Position numbers and translations under genes: made by a program. A DNA stretch of 64,000 nt from positions 23,679 to 87,678 of the forward strand of contig JAJEDD010000032.1 in assembly GCA_022821685.1 (NCBI GenBank). Direction: 5' to 3'. This document shows, piece after piece, positions 55,870 through 64,000 of the stretch. The notes beneath the pieces are model-generated. The model made no database searches, had not been told where the DNA came from, and saw nothing but the letters and a program-made list of their open reading frames with translations. The stretch's first letter is position 1, and every line of letters starts with the position of its first letter. The stretch is from Acidimicrobiia bacterium. Its GTDB lineage: Bacteria; Actinomycetota; Acidimicrobiia; Acidimicrobiales; Aldehydirespiratoraceae.

Positions 55870-57246
55870 ATGTCCGCCGGAGACCCCACGCTGTTCGCCG
55901 GCGGAAGCGACTGGTCGCCCTCGTCCTGGAGGGCCAAGCCCGCTCACCATCAGCCTGCTTGGCCCGACCAGGCCGAGCTCGATCAGACCTCCAAGGCTCT
56001 GTGCGACCTGCCCCCGCTGGTGTTCGCGGGCGAGGCCCGGGCCCTCACCGGGCTGCTCGGCCGGGTGGCCAACGGCGAGGCGTTCCTGCTGCAGGCGGGC
56101 GACTGCGCGGAGTCGTTCGACTCCTCCGCGGACTCCATCCGGGACCGTCTGCGGGTGATCCTGCAGATGGCCATCGTGTTGACCTACTCCGGCGGCGTGC
56201 CGCTGGTGAAGGTCGGGCGGATCGCGGGGCAGTTCGCCAAGCCCCGCTCCAGCCCCACCGAGACCAAGGGCGAGGTGGAACTCACCTCGTTCCTGGGCCA
56301 CATGGTCAACGACATCGGCTTCAGCGAGGCCGAGCGGCTGCCCGACCCGCGCCGCCTGCTCACCGCCTACCACCGGGCCGCGTCCACTCTCAACCTGCTG
56401 AGGGCGTTCACCCGGGGGGGCTACGCCGACCTGTCGCAGGTGTCGAGCTGGAACCGCGAGTTCGTGGCCACCTCGCCCGCGGGGCGCCGCTACGCGCGCA
56501 TGGCCGACGAGATCGACCGGGCCCTGCGGTTCATGACCGCGTGCGGGGTCACCACCGCCAACACCCCCCAGCTCCACGAGGTCGAGTTCTACACCAGCCA
56601 CGAGGCCCTGGTGCTCGACTACGAGGAGGCCCTGACGCGGGTGGACTCGCTGACCGGCGACACCTATGACTGCTCGGCCCACATGCTCTGGATCGGCGAG
56701 CGCACCCGTCAGCTAGACGGCGCCCATGTGGAGTTCCTGCGGGGCGTGCACAACCCGCTGGGCTGCAAGATCGGGCCCACCGCCACCGCCGACGAGGTGC
56801 TGACGCTGTGCGAGGTGCTCAATCCCCAGCGGGTTCCGGGCCGGCTCACGCTCATCACCCGCATGGGCGCCGACAAGATCGAGACCGTGCTGCCGCCGCT
56901 GCTGCAGGCGGTGCGGGACTCCGGCCACCCGGTGGCCTGGGCCTGCGACCCGATGCACGGCAACACCTACACCTCGGCGTCGGGCCACAAGACGCGCCAT
57001 TTCGACGACGTGCTGGCCGAGATCAGCGGATTCTTCGCGGCCCACCACGCCTGCGGCACCTGGCCCGGAGGCGTGCACGTGGAGCTGACCGGCGACGCGG
57101 TGACCGAATGCGTGGGCGGCGCCGACGACATCAGCCACGAGGACTTGGAGCAGGCCTTCGAGACCCTGTGCGACCCCCGCCTCAACGGCCGCCAGTCGGT
57201 AGATTTAGCCTTCCGGGTAGCCGAAATGCTCGCCGACCGCAGCTGA
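55870..57246 (+). CDS. aroG: 3-deoxy-7-phosphoheptulonate synthase, class II
   Basis: A 458-residue class II (plant-type) DAHP synthase, first enzyme of the shikimate pathway, joining phosphoenolpyruvate and erythrose 4-phosphate. LQAGDCAESFDSSAD, VGRIAGQFAKPRS, WIGERTRQLDGAHVEF, HNPLGCKIGPTATADE and CDPMHGNTYTSASGHKTRHFDD contain the metal and substrate residues. Actinobacteria use this type with chorismate mutase for regulation. The ATG is five bases after the sigma factor stop. Confidence 0.94.
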   Translation: MSAGDPTLFAGGSDWSPSSWRAKPAHHQPAWPDQAELDQTSKALCDLPPLVFAGEARALTGLLGRVANGEAFLLQAGDCAESFDSSADSIRDRLRVILQMAIVLTYSGGVPLVKVGRIAGQFAKPRSSPTETKGEVELTSFLGHMVNDIGFSEAERLPDPRRLLTAYHRAASTLNLLRAFTRGGYADLSQVSSWNREFVATSPAGRRYARMADEIDRALRFMTACGVTTANTPQLHEVEFYTSHEALVLDYEEALTRVDSLTGDTYDCSAHMLWIGERTRQLDGAHVEFLRGVHNPLGCKIGPTATADEVLTLCEVLNPQRVPGRLTLITRMGADKIETVLPPLLQAVRDSGHPVAWACDPMHGNTYTSASGHKTRHFDDVLAEISGFFAAHHACGTWPGGVHVELTGDAVTECVGGADDISHEDLEQAFETLCDPRLNGRQSVDLAFRVAEMLADRS

Positions 57247-57290
57247 CGACACGGCTGACACTCGCGTCTGCTCTGGGGCCGATCTGACCG

Positions 57291-57968
57291 CTACGGCAGT
57301 GACGGCGGCAGCGCGGCGATGATCCGAGCAGTCTCCACGCTGACGGTCACCAGGCGGCGCAAGTGCCGGATCAGGTTGAACGGCTCGTCGGCCCAGACCT
57401 GCCAGCCGTTGGGATTATCGACGATGCCGGATGCCTTGTCGCGCTTGACTCTCAGGCTCTCGATGGCCCAGTGCAGCGGCGAGCGGCCCGACACGGTGTA
57501 CTCGTGCGCCTCGGGCGGTATGCCGACGAGACGGCAGCGGTCGTTGACCACCAGCACGCTGCGGTCCTCGTTGGCCTGGCCGCGCCCGCCGCCCCAGCGC
57601 ATCTTGGAGTCGATGCGGTAGGCGCCCGGGTCGGCCGAGCCCTCATCGGGCTCACCGTCCACCAGGCACTCCACGGGATGCTCCGCGACGGACTCGTAGC
57701 CGATGTGGAGGTTGATCAGCTGACGACCGGCGACCCGGAAGGCCTCGAAGTCATCGGCGAGCGGAATGCGCGGCAGGTTGCGCTGCAGGTCGTGGCGGTA
57801 GCGCTCGCGCCAGTCGGGGGCGTGCATCACGCCGTAGGCGTATTCCCAGATGTCATCCTTGGTGACGCCGGGGCCGTAGCGATCCTGGAACCGCGTCAAC
57901 GCCCAGTCGGTGACGTTGTCGCCATCATCGACCTCAATGTCCAAGTCCAAGTCCAGAGTGCCGCTCAT
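57291..57968 (-). CDS. detached C-terminal domain of a type ISP-like restriction enzyme
   Basis: A 225-residue protein that matches the C-terminal region of type ISP restriction-modification enzymes: VTDWALTRFQDRYG, DDIWEYAYGVMHAPDWRERY, RNLPRIPLADDFEAFRVAG, KMRWGGGRGQANEDRS, SGRSPLHWAIESLRVKRDKASGIVDNPNGW and VTVSVETARIIAALPP, in that order. In that family this region lies after the methyltransferase and contributes to target recognition. Here it has its own ATG at 57968 and lies about 600 bp from the rest of the enzyme on the same strand, so it may act in trans or be a stranded fragment. Confidence 0.8.
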   Translation of the reverse strand: MSGTLDLDLDIEVDDGDNVTDWALTRFQDRYGPGVTKDDIWEYAYGVMHAPDWRERYRHDLQRNLPRIPLADDFEAFRVAGRQLINLHIGYESVAEHPVECLVDGEPDEGSADPGAYRIDSKMRWGGGRGQANEDRSVLVVNDRCRLVGIPPEAHEYTVSGRSPLHWAIESLRVKRDKASGIVDNPNGWQVWADEPFNLIRHLRRLVTVSVETARIIAALPPSLP

Positions 57969-57982
57969 GTCAACTCTCGGCC

Positions 57983-58126
57983 CTAACGGGGCGTGGTGCG
58001 ACGAGTCTGGCGGATCGCCTCTAGCTCGTCGTCGCTAAAGTCCTTGCACATGAACTCGTCGGCGATCTCAGCGAACTCGAAACGCTCCGTTGAGTGTGGG
58101 ACATTCGTCCGGGATTCGGCGGTCAT
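57983..58126 (-). CDS. 47-residue acidic protein
   Basis: A short frame with ATG at 58126, product beginning MTAESRTNVPHSTERFEFAE and acidic in the middle (FMCKDFSDDELEAIRQTRR). It ends 14 bp before the detached C-terminal domain gene. It could be an antitoxin-like peptide or a spurious frame. No family is recognised. Confidence 0.35.
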   Translation of the reverse strand: MTAESRTNVPHSTERFEFAEIADEFMCKDFSDDELEAIRQTRRTTPR

Positions 58127-58211
58127 AACCTCAGTGTCTGGCCACTCTAGCCAATCGAGTACAAGCGCTGATCGAGACAGCGGCTCAACCGGCATTGATA
58201 GCCTCCAGCCC

Positions 58212-58466
58212 GTGCCCCTGGATGAGCAGCAGATCGCCGACTGGGTGGCAGAGGCCTGGCGTCGCACGACTGTGGAGCAGATTGACGACCCCGAGGGGTT
58301 CGTAGCGGAATGCGACGCGGCCCCTGGGAGCATCGCCTTTGGCCGAACCGCCACCGCAGCTCGCCAAGAGATGCAGACGGTGCTTCTGGACTGGGCGACG
58401 CTGCGGATTGAGCGCGGCTACAGCCTGCCCCAAGTACACGGCACCGTCGCCGCCACCCGCAGTTGA
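58212..58466 (+). CDS. HicB-like small antitoxin candidate
   Basis: An 84-residue protein from GTG 58212. The C-terminal part IAFGRTATAARQEMQTVLLDWATLRIERGYSLPQVHG resembles HicB antitoxins, where a helix of this spacing precedes a strand ending in x-P-x. It lies on the plus strand, inserted between the pieces of the type ISP-like enzyme, which runs on the minus strand. Its TGA overlaps the next frame's TTG (TTGA), as expected for a hicBA pair. Confidence 0.5.
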   Translation: MPLDEQQIADWVAEAWRRTTVEQIDDPEGFVAECDAAPGSIAFGRTATAARQEMQTVLLDWATLRIERGYSLPQVHGTVAATRS

Positions 58467-58568
58467 CGGGCCGGCTGGCGCCCGCATCGCAACAGCAACT
58501 GATCAGACGCCTCCGAGCGCTGGGTTGGTCGGGTCCGGTACAAGGCCGCCGCCACGCGCTGCTTGCCA

Positions 58569-62050
<3,482 letters not shown>

Positions 62051-62074
62051 CGTGACGCGCGCTCCTCTTCCACG

Positions 62075-62085
62075 CCCCCCCCCCC
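62075..62085 (-). repeat. homopolymer tract, G11 on the coding strand
   Basis: Eleven C on the plus strand lie at the junction of the two large frames. With 11, the upstream frame continues wrongly and stops at 61890. With 10 or 13 it would join the downstream methyltransferase frame to give one continuous protein. This is the expected position and form of an ON/OFF phase-variable tract, though homopolymer sequencing error must be excluded. Confidence 0.88.
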
Positions 62086-63570
62086 GCGGGCGATTCGGCC
62101 TCGTCGGGCAGGTTCAGCACATCGGCGCCCAGGGTGCTGGCAACGTGCAGCTCCGACACTGCGATCACCAGCACCTCGTAGTCGCTGAGATGGCCCTGCT
62201 CGACGGCCGAACCGAAGCTCATCCGGTACAGCTCCGGGCCGTAGGCGGCCTCGTCGTCCATGGAGAACACATCGAAGTCGCGGCTCTGCTCGCTCGCCTT
62301 GGCCCGCACCCGGTCGGTGTACACCCGCGGCGTGGCCGTCATGTACAGGCGCTTGGCCGCTGCGATGCGAGCCGGGTCGTGGATCAGCGTGAAGTGGCTG
62401 CCCGCTTCGGCCTCATGCACCCCGGTGGTGCGGTGCGCCTCGTCGCACAGCGCCAAGTCGAAGCCCGCCGGCGCCGGGCCGCGGCCGTCGCCAGCAACCG
62501 TCGGCTGCCCATGGGAGCCCTGCCGCCGATCAGGACCGCCGGTATCTGGCCCCGCGTCGCCAGCGGCCGCCTGCTGGGCCTGCTCGATCACCTCCAGCGA
62601 CTGGTAGGTGCAGAACACCACCGTCATCGCGCCCGGCCCGGCGCCGGCCAGCGCGGCGGCCACCCGCTCGGGGTCGGTGGTCACCGGCATCGCCAACTCG
62701 GCGATGTCGGCATCCTCGTCGTTGCGCCCGGCCCGGGTGTCTGAGCACACTCCGATGTAGCGGTGCGGGATCTGCGGGTCGCGCTGGGCCGCCCACTCGC
62801 GCATCGTCTGGCCCATCAGCGCGATCGACGGCACCAAATACAGCACGCGGCCACCGGCGCCCGCCATCTGCTCGGCGATCCACAGCGCCACCACCGACTT
62901 GCCGGTCCCGCACGGCAGGATCAGCTTGCCCCGATCGCGGTCCGCAAGCCCCGACACCACCGCATCGACTGCCTCGGCCTGATAAGGCTTGGGCTCATGG
63001 CGCACCGCCGCGAACCGCAACTCCTCCGGCTTGTCGAGGAACGCCGCCCAGTCGACCGGCCACTCATCAAGCTGAGCCGCGTCGAGAATCTGGCAGCGAG
63101 GCGTCGCTTTCTTCACCATGAGATCGGCGTTGGCGCCCAATTCGGCGGTCACCACCAGCAGGCGTTCGCTGAAGCACTCCCCCGCCGAGGCCGACAGGAA
63201 GGAATCGACTGCGGCCTTGCCGATCAGCTGGCCCGGAGAGTGCAGCTTCGCCTGCACCGCGCAGAGCCCACCGCCCCAGGCCTCGGTCTGCTCGGCCACG
63301 AGGTCGATCCCGACATCGCCTCCGTAGCCGAACCGTTCACGGTCGGGCCACTGCGACCAGAGCCACACCCGCCGGAACCGCTGCGGACCGTACTCGCCAG
63401 GATGGCACCCGAACGCGGCCCTCAACAGCCGCTCAAACACCCGACCCCGCTGCTGCGGCGAATCAAAGCGCCGGTTCAGCAACTCCACCACCGACTCCGA
63501 CGCCGATCGCGTCAAGGCCCCCAGATCAGCCACGGCGCCGCAGCCTATGGCGCGCGGCCGGCGCGAGGGA

Positions 63571-63717
63571 TCATCGCAGCCCGTCTGCGTCAATGGCTTC
63601 GGCCACGGCCGCACTGTCAGCGAGATCGACGAGCAGCCGGCCGTCGCCAGTGCCGTAACGAGGCAGCGCCTCGGACGACTCGCCGAAAGCGTCGGGCCGG
63701 TCTTTGGTCGTGCGCAT
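63571..63717 (-). CDS. 48-residue protein upstream of the restriction gene
   Basis: A short frame with ATG at 63717, product beginning MRTTKDRPDAFGESSEALPR and ending AIDADGLR. It lies 37 bp before the type ISP-like start on the same strand. I recognise no family. It may be a small regulator, an antitoxin-like peptide or a spurious frame. Confidence 0.3.
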   Translation of the reverse strand: MRTTKDRPDAFGESSEALPRYGTGDGRLLVDLADSAAVAEAIDADGLR

Positions 63718-63773
63718 ACGCAACAAGAATGTAGCGCACCCCACAAAGCGGGCCGGGCGGGTTCGCTGCTAAG

Positions 63774-64000
63774 CCTGGATCCACCGGTGTGGTGAGTGTT
63801 CGGGGGTTGGCGCGTCCGCCGGAAAGGCCTCCTGACATGGGAGAATGCTGTTTGAGGTAACGGTCATTCTGGCCATGTGAGGAGGCACTTCCTGTGAGCA
63901 GCGTAGCTGGTGGGATCGACGGGATCGAGGCGGTCTTCGACGACGGGTCTTTGGTGGCTGATGCGGGCCTGTTGTTGGCGGGCACGTTGATGGGCCGTTT
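63774..64000 (+). mobile_element. IS1380-like insertion sequence, left part
   Basis: The region ends with the start of an IS1380-like transposase gene, and about 120 bp of non-coding sequence precede it, beginning near 63774 with CCTGGATCCACCGG, a plausible terminal repeat. The right end and second inverted repeat lie beyond the window, so the boundary is uncertain. Confidence 0.6.
63894..64000 (+). CDS. IS1380-type transposase, N-terminal part
   Basis: From GTG 63894, preceded by AGGAGG at 63880-63885, the frame runs open to the window edge and reads SSVAGGIDGIEAVFDDGS, then LVADAGLLLAGTLMGRL, matching the N-terminus of IS1380-family transposases. The catalytic DDE residues lie beyond the window. 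Confidence 0.75.
   Translation, partial: MSSVAGGIDGIEAVFDDGSLVADAGLLLAGTLMGR

Overview
The window is GC-rich, densely coded DNA, mostly with very short intergenic gaps and many ATGA/GTGA stop-start overlaps. The gene content suggests an actinobacterium, most likely of the class Acidimicrobiia: Ku plus a stand-alone LigD-type polymerase, homodimeric AceE, class II DAHP synthase, a SenX3-like kinase beside pst-phoU, PHO boxes built from TTCACC units, an HRDC-type UvrD helicase and a UGSC selenoprotein. The class assignment is inference from gene content, not from a marker gene.

Layout. 1-10 kb: tail of a leucyl aminopeptidase, an end-joining pair (LigD polymerase, Ku), a membrane protein, an M24 peptidase, then a lipoate/2-oxoacid dehydrogenase block (LipB-LipA fusion, E2, E3). 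10-17 kb: SDR epimerase, RNase HI, AceE, a HhH-GPD protein and two tandem thioredoxin-like lipoproteins, each interrupted by an in-frame TGA exactly where the first Cys of the redox motif should be. I read both as selenoproteins. 17-23 kb: PHO-box-driven pstSCAB-phoU and a PhoR/SenX3-like kinase. 23-29 kb: acyl-CoA dehydrogenase, hydrolase and a sufC-sufS-sufU cluster. 29-34 kb: UvrD-like helicase translationally coupled to hicBA, and a DUF2510 membrane protein. 33.5-42 kb: a sufB...sufD-Rieske-sufC operon split by an AAA ATPase/RloB defence pair and an RNA ligase. 42-45 kb: gamma carbonic anhydrase, flavin reductase, a thioredoxin-fusion protein and a UGSC-type selenoprotein (third in-frame TGA). 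45-50 kb: DNA methyltransferase, VapBC and two uncharacterised proteins. 50-57 kb: housekeeping genes (fumarase, rsfS, LytR-like, nadD, sigma factor, DAHP synthase). 57-63.5 kb: a broken type ISP-like restriction-modification locus with simple-sequence repeats. 63.8 kb to the end: the start of an IS1380-like insertion sequence.

Two things stand out. First, there are three UGA-Sec genes, each with a hairpin just after the UGA. Second, the type ISP-like locus carries G11, (GA)20 and G9 tracts on its coding strand, and after the (GA)20 tract lie five imperfect copies of one C-terminal coding cassette, each with its own stop. Following the frames by hand, changes in (GA)n select cassette 1, cassette 2 or a pass-through frame, and in the pass-through frame changes in the G9 tract select cassette 3, 4 or 5. 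All five C-termini can therefore be reached by slippage, while G11 sets whether the helicase and methyltransferase halves are joined.

The window also carries a dispersed element of about 140 bp that sits at gene 3' ends, often over a stop codon, and several small tandem duplications of gene starts or gene tails.
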